In this document: piece by piece, positions 8,476-16,131 of the stretch | How positions within the stretch are numbered: the stretch's first letter is position 1 | Layout of the letters: each line of letters opens with the position of its first letter | Position numbers and translations under genes: made by a program | Notes under the pieces: model-generated | Seen by the model: the letters and a program-made list of their open reading frames with translations, nothing else | Database searches by the model: none | Told to the model about the DNA's origin: nothing | Assembly: GCF_013410945.1 (NCBI RefSeq) | Contig: NZ_JACCCH010000001.1 | Coordinates: forward strand, 682,001-746,000 | Length of the DNA stretch: 64,000 nucleotides | Direction of reading: 5' to 3' | Source: Leifsonia sp. AK011 | GTDB lineage: Bacteria; Actinomycetota; Actinomycetes; Actinomycetales; Microbacteriaceae

Positions 8476-8799
8476 ATGGGCACCCTCACTTACGACTCCA
8501 CGCTCGCGGCGGACTTCGACGACCGCACGCTGGCGCACCTCCAGATCGTCATCGGCGCGAAGTTGCGCCGCAACGAGGCCTTCTTCTTCAGCTGGAAGGA
8601 TGACTCGGCCATAGGGGACGGGCGCTCCGTGATCTGGCTGCACCCCTCGATCCCCATCGCGTTCAAGTTCTTCGGAAGCCGACCCCCCTCGCTCAACCGC
8701 GAGTGGGTGGACGAGATGCTTCTCATGGCCAACACTCCGGCGGGCCTCCAGATCACGGCGGAGCCGTCGTCGCTTGCCGCGAACGGAGAGTCCGCATGA
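8476..8799 (+). CDS. DUF7882 family protein
   Basis: 107 residues. The start MGTLTYDS and the sequence EAFFFSWKDDSAIGDGRSVI WLHPSIPIAFKFFGSRPPS resemble the small Microbacteriaceae proteins now grouped as DUF7882 and sometimes mislabelled ATP-dependent DNA ligase; there is no ligase motif. ATG 8476 was preferred over GTG 8470 because family members start MG. The stop overlaps the next ATG (ATGA). Confidence 0.7.
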   Translation: MGTLTYDSTLAADFDDRTLAHLQIVIGAKLRRNEAFFFSWKDDSAIGDGRSVIWLHPSIPIAFKFFGSRPPSLNREWVDEMLLMANTPAGLQITAEPSSLAANGESA

Positions 8800-9005
8800 T
8801 GCGCACGACGATCCTGTACGACGGAGCAGAGTACGTCGTGGCGAAGACGGCCGCAGAGGTGCGGGCAAACCTCGACGAGATCCTCGCCACGGGCAAGCCC
8901 GGGTGGATCGTGGTGAACCACGGTCGGGGCAAGCTGCAGCAGGCCGAGATTCTCGTGTCCTCCGGCATCCCGATCAGCCTCATCGACACGAGCGATTCCG
9001 ACTGA
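8796..9005 (+). CDS. Hypothetical small protein downstream of DUF7882
   Basis: 69 residues (MMRTTILYDGAEYVVAKTAA...), with predicted beta-alpha-beta character (ILATGKPGWIVVNHGRGKLQ). It is not assigned to a family. ATG 8796 overlaps the DUF7882 stop by 4 nt, so the two are translationally coupled, and a strong terminator follows at 9044. It may be a small partner of the DUF7882 protein; this is inference from coupling only. Confidence 0.65.
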   Translation: MMRTTILYDGAEYVVAKTAAEVRANLDEILATGKPGWIVVNHGRGKLQQAEILVSSGIPISLIDTSDSD

Positions 9006-9043
9006 ACCCACTGACCACGCCCGCCAACGGTGCCGCGGGCACA

Positions 9044-9082
9044 ACAAAGGGCGGTGAGCCGAAGCTCACCGCCCTTTGTTTC
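9044..9082. terminator. Intrinsic terminator
   Basis: A perfect 16-bp stem (9044-9059 with 9064-9079) has a CGAA loop and is followed by TTT. It lies between convergent genes ending at 9005 and 9124. Confidence 0.88.
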
Positions 9083-9123
9083 AGCTACTCGAGCTGATCA
9101 GCCTCACTGGGCTGAGTGGTCAC

Positions 9124-9390
9124 TTAGGCGCGACGTGAACCGCGCGTCACCAGGCCGTAGATCAGCAGCACAACGATGGCGCCACCGATGGCAAGAAGCC
9201 ACGTGGTGATGTCGAAGAAGCCCTCGAGGCCAACGCCGAAGATGGCGCTACCGAGGAATCCGCCCAACAGGGCTCCGACGATGCCGAGGATGAGGGTGAT
9301 GACCCATCCGCCGCCCTGTGAACCGGGCAGGATCGCCTTCGCGATCGCCCCTGCTGCCAGCCCCAAAATAATCCAGGCGATGATGCCCAT
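9124..9390 (-). CDS. GlsB/YeaQ/YmgE family stress-response membrane protein
   Basis: 88 residues with three hydrophobic helices. MGIIAWIILGLAAGAIAKAI is the family start, followed by the glycine-rich GIVGALLGGFLG. Members are small inner-membrane proteins induced by stress; the molecular role is unknown. The start at 9390 is chosen over upstream in-frame codons because GGGAGG lies 5 nt before it and because the family begins here. Confidence 0.87.
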   Translation of the reverse strand: MGIIAWIILGLAAGAIAKAILPGSQGGGWVITLILGIVGALLGGFLGSAIFGVGLEGFFDITTWLLAIGGAIVVLLIYGLVTRGSRRA

Positions 9391-9511
9391 GACGACCTCC
9401 CAGTCGATCATCTCTTGCTGTTCCGGGTCTCGGAACCTCAACTACTGAACCACCCTCTGCCCCCCGGACGGGAGGGGTTGTGTCTTGTGGTGGGGGCTGG
9501 TAGAGGGCCTT

Positions 9512-10468
9512 TCACGATCGCAGGAGGGCCAGGAGCGCCGTCATGCTCTTCGAGCCGCCCACTGTCTGGCCCTGCTGGAACTTCTCGAAGACGAGCGGAT
9601 GGATGTAACTGGCCTTCGCCACGGTCGTCGTGTTGCCGAGCATCCCCGCCGCGGCCTCCACGGAGGCACGGATCGCGGCCTGGACCTCCCGCTCGCTCTC
9701 CGGTGTCACGGCGGGCAGTGTCGCTGCCGCAATGGCCGTGGCGTGGAGCGTGCGGAAGTCCTTCGCGCTGAACTGCTCGCCAGCACACAGTCGCACGTAG
9801 GTGTTCACGTCGGAGGTGTGCAGCGGGCGTCGGCGACGGCCATCGGCCCAGGCGAGGAGTCGACTTGCCGGGGCGCGCCCCTCGACGAGTTGGCCGACGG
9901 CGGTCGCGAGGTCGGCGTTCCTCACCGTGATCGAGGCGAGCTGTTTGCTCTTGGCCCTGAACGCGAAGCCCACGGTCGAGCCGTCGACCGTGGCGTGCCG
10001 ACGCAGGAGCGTGCACAGCCCGCGGGAGCCGTAGACGGTCGCGTACTCCTCGCCGCCGATGCGCATGGCGGTCACGTCGAGTATCCGGAACGCGGTGGCG
10101 AGCACGCGGGCGTGAGAGAGCGGCGGCTCCGCGAAGTCCCGCGCCGCGCGGCGCCGGGCGCTCGGGAGAGCCTCGGCGAGATCGAGAGCGCGCTCGAACT
10201 TTGCCTCGTCCTGCGCTTCGCGCCAGGCCGGGTGGTAGATGTACTGGCGTCGGCCCGCCTCATCCAGACCGACCGCGAGGATGTGCGCGGACCTGCTCGG
10301 GGCGATCCAGACGTCGGTCCAGGCCGGTGGGATGGCGAGGGCATCCAGTCGCTTCCTGACGGCGTCGGCAACGCTCGCACCCGTCGGGTCCCGGTAGTCG
10401 AACGAGGTGCCGCGACGGACGCGGCTGATACCCGGCGCCTCGTAGGGCCTGGCTTGGCTGAGTCTCAC
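9512..10468 (-). CDS. DNA topoisomerase IB
   Basis: 318 residues, the poxvirus/eukaryote-like type IB topoisomerase found in some bacteria. It relaxes supercoils through a 3'-phosphotyrosine. The N-terminal domain contains IPPAWTDVWIAPSRSAHILA. The catalytic domain has TAMRIGGEEYA, KDFRTLHAT with the catalytic Arg and His, and the active-site Tyr in TTVAKASYIHP near the C-terminus. The GTG start lies 8 nt after TACATT of a GTCAACCCCC-box promoter, suggesting leaderless, stress-linked expression. Confidence 0.9.
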   Translation of the reverse strand: MRLSQARPYEAPGISRVRRGTSFDYRDPTGASVADAVRKRLDALAIPPAWTDVWIAPSRSAHILAVGLDEAGRRQYIYHPAWREAQDEAKFERALDLAEALPSARRRAARDFAEPPLSHARVLATAFRILDVTAMRIGGEEYATVYGSRGLCTLLRRHATVDGSTVGFAFRAKSKQLASITVRNADLATAVGQLVEGRAPASRLLAWADGRRRRPLHTSDVNTYVRLCAGEQFSAKDFRTLHATAIAAATLPAVTPESEREVQAAIRASVEAAAGMLGNTTTVAKASYIHPLVFEKFQQGQTVGGSKSMTALLALLRS

Positions 10469-10475
10469 GCTCTCG

Positions 10476-10513
10476 AATGTAGGTCGGGTCGCGCGGCGCG
10501 TCAGGGGGTTGAC
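10476..10513 (-). promoter_or_regulatory. GTCAACCCC-box promoter, copy 3
   Basis: On the minus strand: GTCAACCCCC at 10504-10513, 22-nt spacer, TACATT at 10476-10481, GTG start at 10468. Confidence 0.6.
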
Positions 10514-10528
10514 GTGGTGGCAACTGTG

Positions 10529-10638
10529 GGTTGAGTAGCCGCGGGCGAAGCCCCGGCGTTATCGAAACCAAGCCAACGTGATCGATGCTGCGCGTTGGTG
10601 AGGTTTCGATAACGGCCGCTTCGCGGGCCTACTCAACC
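10529..10638. repeat. Inverted pair of GGTTTCGATAAC...CTACTCAACC palindromes
   Basis: Unit 1 (10529-10569) is on the minus strand and unit 2 (10602-10638) on the plus strand. Both have the ends GGTTTCGATAAC and CTACTCAACC around a GC-rich mini-hairpin with a CTTCG-type loop. The 32 bp between them carries CCAACG and CGTTGG arms. It is a REP/BIME-like element also present at 42979-43017. It lies between two minus-strand genes and may end the deaminase transcript. Confidence 0.8.
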
Positions 10639-10649
10639 AGCAGGCGGAT

Positions 10650-11144
10650 CTACCCCCAGAAGCCTTCGTGCACCTCGGCCGCCTCGCGCTCCAGCGCGGG
10701 CCCCGCCACGACGACGGTGCCGCCACCCGCCGCGAACACGTCGCGACTCGGCAGGTCCAGCGTCGGCTCGTCCGAGACGACGGCGACGATCTCGATGAGC
10801 GCCTGTTCGGGCAGGGCGTAGACCATGCGACCGATTCCGGCCCAGTAGATGGCACCAGCGCACATCGCGCAGGGCTCCGTGCTCGTGTACAGGGTGCTGG
10901 TGCGCAGCTCCGTGGCATCCAACACCGCCGCCGCCAGACGGACGAGGTTGGTCTCGGCGTGACCCGTGGGGTCCCGCTCGGTGACGACGCTGTTCAGGCC
11001 GCGGATGACACGCCCATGCGCTGTGACAAGCACGGCTCCGAACGGGTGATTGCCGCCCTGCCGGGCCTCCCACGCTGCGGCGATGGCCTCGCGGAGGTGA
11101 CCCTCGTCGACCGTGGAGACCGCGGTCGGGTCATCCGCCGTCAA
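10650..11144 (-). CDS. Nucleoside deaminase (CDA superfamily)
   Basis: 164 residues. Zinc motifs of the cytidine/deoxycytidylate deaminase fold are present: GHAETN (H-A-E) near residue 62 and TEPCAMCAGAIYW (P-C-x-x-C) near 91. Similarity in length and motifs suggests a guanine-deaminase or TadA-like enzyme; the substrate is not determinable here, and the essential tRNA TadA is probably elsewhere. The probable start is a TTG at 11144 overlapping the upstream stop (TTGA). Confidence 0.82.
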   Translation of the reverse strand: MTADDPTAVSTVDEGHLREAIAAAWEARQGGNHPFGAVLVTAHGRVIRGLNSVVTERDPTGHAETNLVRLAAAVLDATELRTSTLYTSTEPCAMCAGAIYWAGIGRMVYALPEQALIEIVAVVSDEPTLDLPSRDVFAAGGGTVVVAGPALEREAAEVHEGFWG

Positions 11145-11338
11145 CTGCGGTGCTTGGCCGCGAGCTCGCTGAACTGCTTCTCCAGCTCATGCGCCTTCTC
11201 GTCGTCGCGACCGGGGCCAGCGGCGACGTTTCCCGCCTGGGTCGCCAGGGCCTCGAGTCGTGCGTAGTGCTCTGTGTCGCCCTGCCCGTCGTGCTTGAGC
11301 TGCTCGAGGATGGCGCGGTGCTTCTTGGAGATCGACAT
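11141..11338 (-). CDS. Hypothetical small helical protein
   Basis: 65 residues, strongly helical and charged (AILEQLKHDGQGDTEHYARL, KAHELEKQFSELAAKHRS). No family was recognised. It overlaps the deaminase start by 4 nt, suggesting coupling. Confidence 0.65.
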   Translation of the reverse strand: MSISKKHRAILEQLKHDGQGDTEHYARLEALATQAGNVAAGPGRDDEKAHELEKQFSELAAKHRS

Positions 11339-11386
11339 GGGTCGATCGTGGCACAGATCAGACTCCCGGGACAGAGAGAAGGTGCC

Positions 11387-11536
11387 CTACTCGTGGGTGT
11401 CGCGCGGGATCGGTTCGGGCGTGGTGAAACCGTCGGGACCCAGCATGGTGGGGGTCGCGTCCGAGTCCGGATCCGCGGCACTCTTCGACGTCGGTGTGGA
11501 GAGTCCGTTGCCGGGTGAGGTGTTGTTCGTGTCCAT
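11387..11536 (-). CDS. Tiny disordered protein
   Basis: 49 residues (MDTNNTSPGNGLSTPTSKSA...), rich in T, S, P and D, ending GFTTPEPIPRDTHE. It is probably disordered and unassigned. It is supported by ATG 11536 lying 7 nt after TAGCGT of a GTCAACCCCT-box promoter that faces an identical divergent promoter for the next tiny gene. Confidence 0.6.
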   Translation of the reverse strand: MDTNNTSPGNGLSTPTSKSAADPDSDATPTMLGPDGFTTPEPIPRDTHE

Positions 11537-11542
11537 GTCACC

Positions 11543-11581
11543 ACGCTAGGTCGGGGGCTCCCCGGGCCGCGAGGGGTTGAC
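11543..11581 (-). promoter_or_regulatory. GTCAACCCCT-box promoter, copy 4 (divergent with copy 5)
   Basis: Minus strand: box at 11572-11581, 23-nt spacer, TAGCGT at 11543-11548. Only 19 bp separate this box from the plus-strand box of copy 5. Confidence 0.68.
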
Positions 11582-11600
11582 GCCGCCCCGCGAGATGAGT

Positions 11601-11638
11601 GTCAACCCCTCGACCCCGGGGTCGACCTCGCGTAGCGT
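11601..11638 (+). promoter_or_regulatory. GTCAACCCCT-box promoter, copy 5 (divergent with copy 4)
   Basis: Box at 11601-11610, 22-nt spacer, TAGCGT at 11633-11638, GTG start at 11646. Confidence 0.68.
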
Positions 11639-11645
11639 CGACGAC

Positions 11646-11852
11646 GTGGACACCCCGGAGCCCAGCCCTCACGCCGACGAGATGACGGACGACGACAAGC
11701 GCACCGACCAACTCACGCGTGCTCCGAAGTCGGACCCGGAGGATGCGGCTCCCCGCATCACCACGACCCAGCTCGGCGGGGTCACCCGGATCGACGTTGC
11801 CGACACCGCCGCGGTGCGACCGGGCAATCCCGACAAGCAGCACGGATCGTGA
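11646..11852 (+). CDS. Small acidic protein upstream of an oxidoreductase
   Basis: 68 residues (VDTPEPSPHADEMTDDDKRT...), charged and mostly disordered; TQLGGVTRIDVADTAAV may be ordered. Unassigned. The GTG start was chosen because it lies 8 nt after the TAGCGT -10; the longer frame from 11577 would run through the promoter box. GTGA overlap couples it to the oxidoreductase at 11849. Confidence 0.65.
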   Translation: MDTPEPSPHADEMTDDDKRTDQLTRAPKSDPEDAAPRITTTQLGGVTRIDVADTAAVRPGNPDKQHGS

Positions 11853-13306
11853 CGCACGAGGTCGATGCGATCGTCGTCGGCGCGGGCCCGAACGGCCTCG
11901 CGTCCGCGGTGACGCTCGCGCGAGCTGGACTCTCCGTCACGGTCTACGAGCGCGCTGCGACGATCGGCGGGGGTTCCCGCACCCAGGAACTCACCCTTCC
12001 CGGGTTCCACCACGACGTCTGCTCCGCCGTTCACCCACTCGCCCTCGCCAGCGGATTCTTCCGCCGTTTCGAGCTCGCCAAGCGCATCGATCTCGTGGTC
12101 CCTGAGCTCTCCTACGGTCACCCGCTCGACGGGGGACGGGCGGGCCTCGCGTGGCGCGACCTCGACCGTACCGTCGAGGAGTTGGGGCGCGATGGTGCGT
12201 CCTACCGGAGGCTCATGGGTCCCCTCGTCGCGGATGCCGACAGGGTGGCGCAGTTCACGGGGTCAGCGTTGGTGCAGGTGCCGCGGCATCCGATGACGGC
12301 ACTGCGGTTCGGGTGGAAGGCGCTCGAGCAGGGCTCCATCGACTGGAACACCCGCTTCCGCGAGGACCTCGCACCCGCGATGCTCACGGGTGTCGGCGCG
12401 CATGCGATCCGGCCGATGCCGAGCCTCGCGACGGCTGCGGCGTCCCTCTCCCTCGGGGCGTACGCGCACGCCCGCGGCTGGCCAGTGCCGGTCGGCGGGA
12501 GCCAGGCCATCACGGATGCACTCGCCGACGATCTTCGAGCGCACGGTGGCACGATCATCACCGACACCGAGGTGGGTTCGCTCGACGAGCTGCCTCCCGC
12601 CAAGGCCGTGCTCCTGGACGTCAGCCCGGCCTCGCTCCTGGCCATCGCGGGCGACCGGCTGCCCGCGTCCTATGCGCGTCGACTTGAGCGCTTCCGGTAC
12701 GGGAATGCCGCGGCGAAGGTCGACTTCGCGCTCTCGGGGCCGGTTCCCTGGGCCAACCCCGACCTTGCCAACGCCGGCACGGTTCACGTCGGCGGTACGC
12801 GCGCCGAGATCGCCCGCGCCGAGCACGAGGTGGCTGAGGGTCGGCACAGCACCGATCCCTACGTCCTCGTCGCCCAGCCCTCCGTCGGTGACCCCACTCG
12901 CGCGCCCGAGGGAAAGCACGTGCTCTGGGCGTACACGCACGTGCCCGCTGGCTCCACGGTCGACCAGACCGAGGCCGTGACACGGCAGATCGAGAGATTC
13001 GCCCCGGGCTTCCGCGATGTCGTGATCGCGTCGGCGAGCAGGACCGCCGTCGATCTCGAGCACGAGAATCCCAACTACGTGGGGGGCGACATTGCGGGGG
13101 GAGCGGCGAGCTTCGCGCAACTGATTGCCCGCCCCATCCTCTCGACCGACCCGTGGCGCACCCCCGCCGAGGGCATCTACCTCTGTTCATCGTCCACGCC
13201 TCCCGGCCCCGGAGTCCATGGGCTCGCCGGCTACTACGCGGCGCGCAGTGCCCTTCGCGCCACGTTCGGCATCACGGCAGCTCCGCCCCTGGGCCTGGGA
13301 AGGTAG
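11849..13306 (+). CDS. NAD(P)/FAD-dependent oxidoreductase (phytoene-desaturase-like)
   Basis: 485 residues. The N-terminus has a dinucleotide-binding loop, DAIVVGAGPNGLASAVTLAR, followed by VYERAATIGGGSRT, as in the CrtI/amine-oxidase superfamily. The C-terminal FAD segment reads GIYLCSSSTPPGPGVHGLAGYYAA. There are no other carotenoid genes nearby, so the substrate is unknown; the group is often called phytoene-dehydrogenase-like. It is translationally coupled to the tiny gene at 11646 and lies 3 nt before the SRPBCC gene, so it shares their GTCAACCCCT-box promoter. Confidence 0.85.
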   Translation: MTHEVDAIVVGAGPNGLASAVTLARAGLSVTVYERAATIGGGSRTQELTLPGFHHDVCSAVHPLALASGFFRRFELAKRIDLVVPELSYGHPLDGGRAGLAWRDLDRTVEELGRDGASYRRLMGPLVADADRVAQFTGSALVQVPRHPMTALRFGWKALEQGSIDWNTRFREDLAPAMLTGVGAHAIRPMPSLATAAASLSLGAYAHARGWPVPVGGSQAITDALADDLRAHGGTIITDTEVGSLDELPPAKAVLLDVSPASLLAIAGDRLPASYARRLERFRYGNAAAKVDFALSGPVPWANPDLANAGTVHVGGTRAEIARAEHEVAEGRHSTDPYVLVAQPSVGDPTRAPEGKHVLWAYTHVPAGSTVDQTEAVTRQIERFAPGFRDVVIASASRTAVDLEHENPNYVGGDIAGGAASFAQLIARPILSTDPWRTPAEGIYLCSSSTPPGPGVHGLAGYYAARSALRATFGITAAPPLGLGR

Positions 13307-13309
13307 ACG

Positions 13310-13768
13310 ATGTCCGTCACTGTGCACGAGATGAACTGCGACCCCGAGGATGTCTTCGCGGTGCTCGCCGACGGTTGGGTGTTCCCGACGTGGGTGGTCG
13401 GTGCCTCGAGGATGAGGGATGTCGACGACGCCTGGCCCACGGAGGGCAGCAAGCTCCACCACTCCTTCGGCGTCTGGCCGCTGGTCATCAACGACGAGAC
13501 GACCGTGCACGAGTGGGACCCGCCTCACCGGATGGTCATTCGCCCGGCCGGCTGGCCGCTCGGCGAAGCACTCGTGACGATCGAGGCAAAGCCCCGAGGT
13601 GGCGGCTGCGTCGTGCGGATGACCGAAACGGCCGTGCGCGGCCCGAGCACACTCATCCCGAGACCGGTGCTCAACGGGATGCTCCGCGTGCGCAACATCG
13701 AGACGCTCCGCAGACTCGGATACGTCGCCGAGGGCGGCAAGACGAAGCGCGAGCGCGAAGGGGAGTAG
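13310..13768 (+). CDS. SRPBCC family protein (polyketide cyclase/START-like)
   Basis: 152 residues. PEDVFAVLADGWVFPTWVVG and the later WDPPHRMVIR and GCVVRMTETA match the START/Bet v1 lipid-binding fold of SRPBCC proteins. It is third in the operon with the oxidoreductase, so it may bind or present a hydrophobic substrate; this is inference. The C-terminus is charged (KTKREREGE). Confidence 0.8.
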   Translation: MSVTVHEMNCDPEDVFAVLADGWVFPTWVVGASRMRDVDDAWPTEGSKLHHSFGVWPLVINDETTVHEWDPPHRMVIRPAGWPLGEALVTIEAKPRGGGCVVRMTETAVRGPSTLIPRPVLNGMLRVRNIETLRRLGYVAEGGKTKREREGE

Positions 13769-13830
13769 GCCCCGCACCGCTGAATCCGGGCACAAAAAAA
13801 GGCGGGACATAACTCCTGCCATACCCAAAA

Positions 13831-13836
13831 TATAGC
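13831..13836 (+). promoter_or_regulatory. Possible -10 (TATAGC) for helR
   Basis: An AT-rich -10-like stretch lies 6 bp before the rifamycin-associated element, 32 nt upstream of the GTG start. Confidence 0.35.
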
Positions 13837-13842
13837 CCAGCA

Positions 13843-13864
13843 GGGGGCTTGCGGCAAGGCCCCC
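13843..13864. promoter_or_regulatory. Rifamycin-associated element (RAE)
   Basis: 13844-13863 reads GGGGCTTGCGGCAAGGCCCC, flanked by one more G and C. This is the inverted repeat known from actinomycetes upstream of rifamycin-inducible resistance genes, including helR. It lies 3-4 nt before the GTG start. Confidence 0.88.
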
Positions 13865-13867
13865 TCC

Positions 13868-16117
13868 GTGGCGCACACTGGTCGGCCCAACCCGGATTCG
13901 ACGAGTGGAGTCACCCTGTCTGCACGCCCAACACCCAGTGCCTTCGACCTTCCCGAGCGCCTCGCTGCCAAGAACACGCCAGCCCTCATCGCGGCGGACG
14001 AGCGGCACTTCGCCGAGATCGCCCGCAACCTCGACCGCATGACAGCGGAGCTCGCCGCGCGCCTGGACGAACTGCGCCTCGTGCGCGGCGACTCCGGCCG
14101 TGAGGTGGCGGAGCGGGATGACGAGATCCGCCGTCTCTCGTCACGCCTCCGCGCCATCGGCCGTTACGGCATCGACCTCTGCCTCGGTCGTATGGTGCCG
14201 GCCGGTTCGAGCGAGCCGATCTACATCGGCCGTTTCGGACTCACCGACGAGACGGGCAAGCGCCTGCTCATCGACTGGCGCTCGCCGGCTGCTGAGCCGT
14301 TCTTCGGTGCCACGCACGCGCACCCCGACGGTCTCGCGAGTCGTCGCCGCTACCGCTGGACCCTCGGCCGCATCACCGACTACTGGGACGAGGTCTTCGA
14401 GGAGGGGGCGATCGACACGAGCGCATCGCTCGATGACCAGTCGGCTTTCGTCGCGAGCCTCGGCGCGAGTCGGTCACCCCGGATGCGGGACGTGCTGTCC
14501 ACGATTCAGGCCGACCAGGATGCCATCATCCGCGCCGATTCCCGTGGAGCACTCGTCGTGGACGGTGGCCCCGGCACCGGCAAGACGGTCGTCGCCCTCC
14601 ACCGCACTGCATACCTCCTCTACTCTGACGCCAGGGTGAGCGCGGGCGGCGTGCTCTTCGTCGGGCCGAGTACCGCCTACCTCGCCTACGTGGAGGACGT
14701 ACTGCCGAGCCTCGGCGAGGACAGCGTCCAGGTCTGCACCCTGAGGGAGCTCGTCGCAGAGGGTGGGGCCGCAGTGGCCGAGACGGATGCTGCCGTGGCA
14801 TCCCTCAAGTCATCCGCTCGGCTCGTCTCGGCGGTGGATGCCGCCGTCGATCTCGCCGAGCGGGCTCCTCGCGCGGCAACGATCGTGGAGACCCCGTGGG
14901 CTGATGTCCGGATCGAGCCGGCCGACTGGCAGGAGGCCTTCGCCGCCGTCGAGCCCGGCACACCGCACAACCAGGCCCGCGAGCAGGTCTGGCAGGCGCT
15001 CGTGGAGATCGTCGCGGACCGGCTCGGGCTCGAACAGGAGGAGGGGCCCGACGAGTTCGATGCCTACGGTCTGACGCGTCAGGCGTCGGGCGGGCTCGGT
15101 CGCTTGCTGGCCGCTGATGAGCAGGTCGCCGCCGCCCTCTCGCGAGCATGGCCGCTCCTCGGGGCGACCGATCTCATTGCCGGGTTCTGGTCGTCCCCGG
15201 AGTTGCTCCGCAGGGTCGCACCGTGGCTGGACCAGGAGGATGTCGCGAAGCTCCAGCGGCGCACGCCGCAGGCCTGGACCCTCTCCGACCTGCCCCTCCT
15301 GGATGCGGCGCAGCGCAGGCTCGGCGACCCCGATGCCGCCGTGCGGGCTCGCCGCCGGGAGGCCGAGGCCGCCGCCGAGCGCGCGCGGCGTGCTGAGGTC
15401 ACGGCCGACCTGATCGCGAGCGACGACTCCGAGATGCGCGTGATGTCGATGCTCCGAGGACAGGACCTGAGGGCAGCGCTCGAGGAAGAGGCGGAGGCGC
15501 TGCGCGTCGCCCCGGACGCCCTCGCCGGGCCCTTCGCTCACATCGTCGTCGACGAGGCCCAGGAGCTCACCGACGCGGAATGGCAGATGCTGCTGGCCCG
15601 ATGTCCCTCGCGCAGTTTCACCATCGTGGGCGACAGGGCGCAGGCACGGCGGGGGTTCCGCGAGTCGTGGAATGAACGGCTGGAGCGCGTCGGGTTCGGG
15701 CGGGTGGCCGTGGCATCCCTCGGGGTCAACTATCGGACGCCCGCCGAGGTGATGGCGGTGGCGGAGCCGGTAATTCGAGCTGCGCTGCCGGACGCGAACG
15801 TGCCGGTCTCGATCCGCGAGAACGGTGTGCCCGTGATGCGCGCGGATGCCGCGGAGCTCGAGTCCCTCGTCGAGACTTGGCTGCTCGGGCATCCCGAGGG
15901 CATCGCCTGCGTTATCGCGGGGGCCGGATTCGACGCCGCACCGTTCGACCGATTCGATCGCGTCCGCGTGCTCACCCCCGAACTCTCGAAGGGGCTCGAG
16001 TTCGACCTCGTCCTCCTCGTCGAGCCGGAGTCGTTCGGCGACGGTATCGCTGGCGCCGTGGACCGGTACGTGGCGATGACGCGCGCAACGCAGCAACTCG
16101 TGCTGGTGACCGCGTGA
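13868..16117 (+). CDS. helR: RNA polymerase recycling motor ATPase HelR (HelD-like)
   Basis: 749 residues, a UvrD/Rep-like superfamily 1 ATPase. The N-terminal arm is helical (about 20-90). Walker A GGPGTGKTVVALHRTAY is near residue 233, Walker B is HIVVDEAQELTD near 558, motif III is FTIVGDRAQARRG, and the C-terminal motif VAMTRATQQLVLVTA matches motif VI. HelD/HelR proteins pull stalled RNA polymerase off DNA and, in streptomycetes, displace rifampicin. The RAE immediately upstream supports the HelR assignment and predicts rifamycin induction. The GTG at 13868 is the only conventional start upstream of the conserved arm. Confidence 0.88.
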   Translation: MAHTGRPNPDSTSGVTLSARPTPSAFDLPERLAAKNTPALIAADERHFAEIARNLDRMTAELAARLDELRLVRGDSGREVAERDDEIRRLSSRLRAIGRYGIDLCLGRMVPAGSSEPIYIGRFGLTDETGKRLLIDWRSPAAEPFFGATHAHPDGLASRRRYRWTLGRITDYWDEVFEEGAIDTSASLDDQSAFVASLGASRSPRMRDVLSTIQADQDAIIRADSRGALVVDGGPGTGKTVVALHRTAYLLYSDARVSAGGVLFVGPSTAYLAYVEDVLPSLGEDSVQVCTLRELVAEGGAAVAETDAAVASLKSSARLVSAVDAAVDLAERAPRAATIVETPWADVRIEPADWQEAFAAVEPGTPHNQAREQVWQALVEIVADRLGLEQEEGPDEFDAYGLTRQASGGLGRLLAADEQVAAALSRAWPLLGATDLIAGFWSSPELLRRVAPWLDQEDVAKLQRRTPQAWTLSDLPLLDAAQRRLGDPDAAVRARRREAEAAAERARRAEVTADLIASDDSEMRVMSMLRGQDLRAALEEEAEALRVAPDALAGPFAHIVVDEAQELTDAEWQMLLARCPSRSFTIVGDRAQARRGFRESWNERLERVGFGRVAVASLGVNYRTPAEVMAVAEPVIRAALPDANVPVSIRENGVPVMRADAAELESLVETWLLGHPEGIACVIAGAGFDAAPFDRFDRVRVLTPELSKGLEFDLVLLVEPESFGDGIAGAVDRYVAMTRATQQLVLVTA

Positions 16118-16131
16118 CGCGGACGCGATCC

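Noticed and set aside
8476-8799. ATP-dependent DNA ligase
   Set aside because: That label is sometimes given to this small family, but there is no KxDG motif or ligase domain.
9472-9481. CACAACCCCT upstream of the GlsB/YeaQ gene as a further regulon box
   Set aside because: It lacks the GTC half and no TANNNT hexamer occurs at 22-23 bp.
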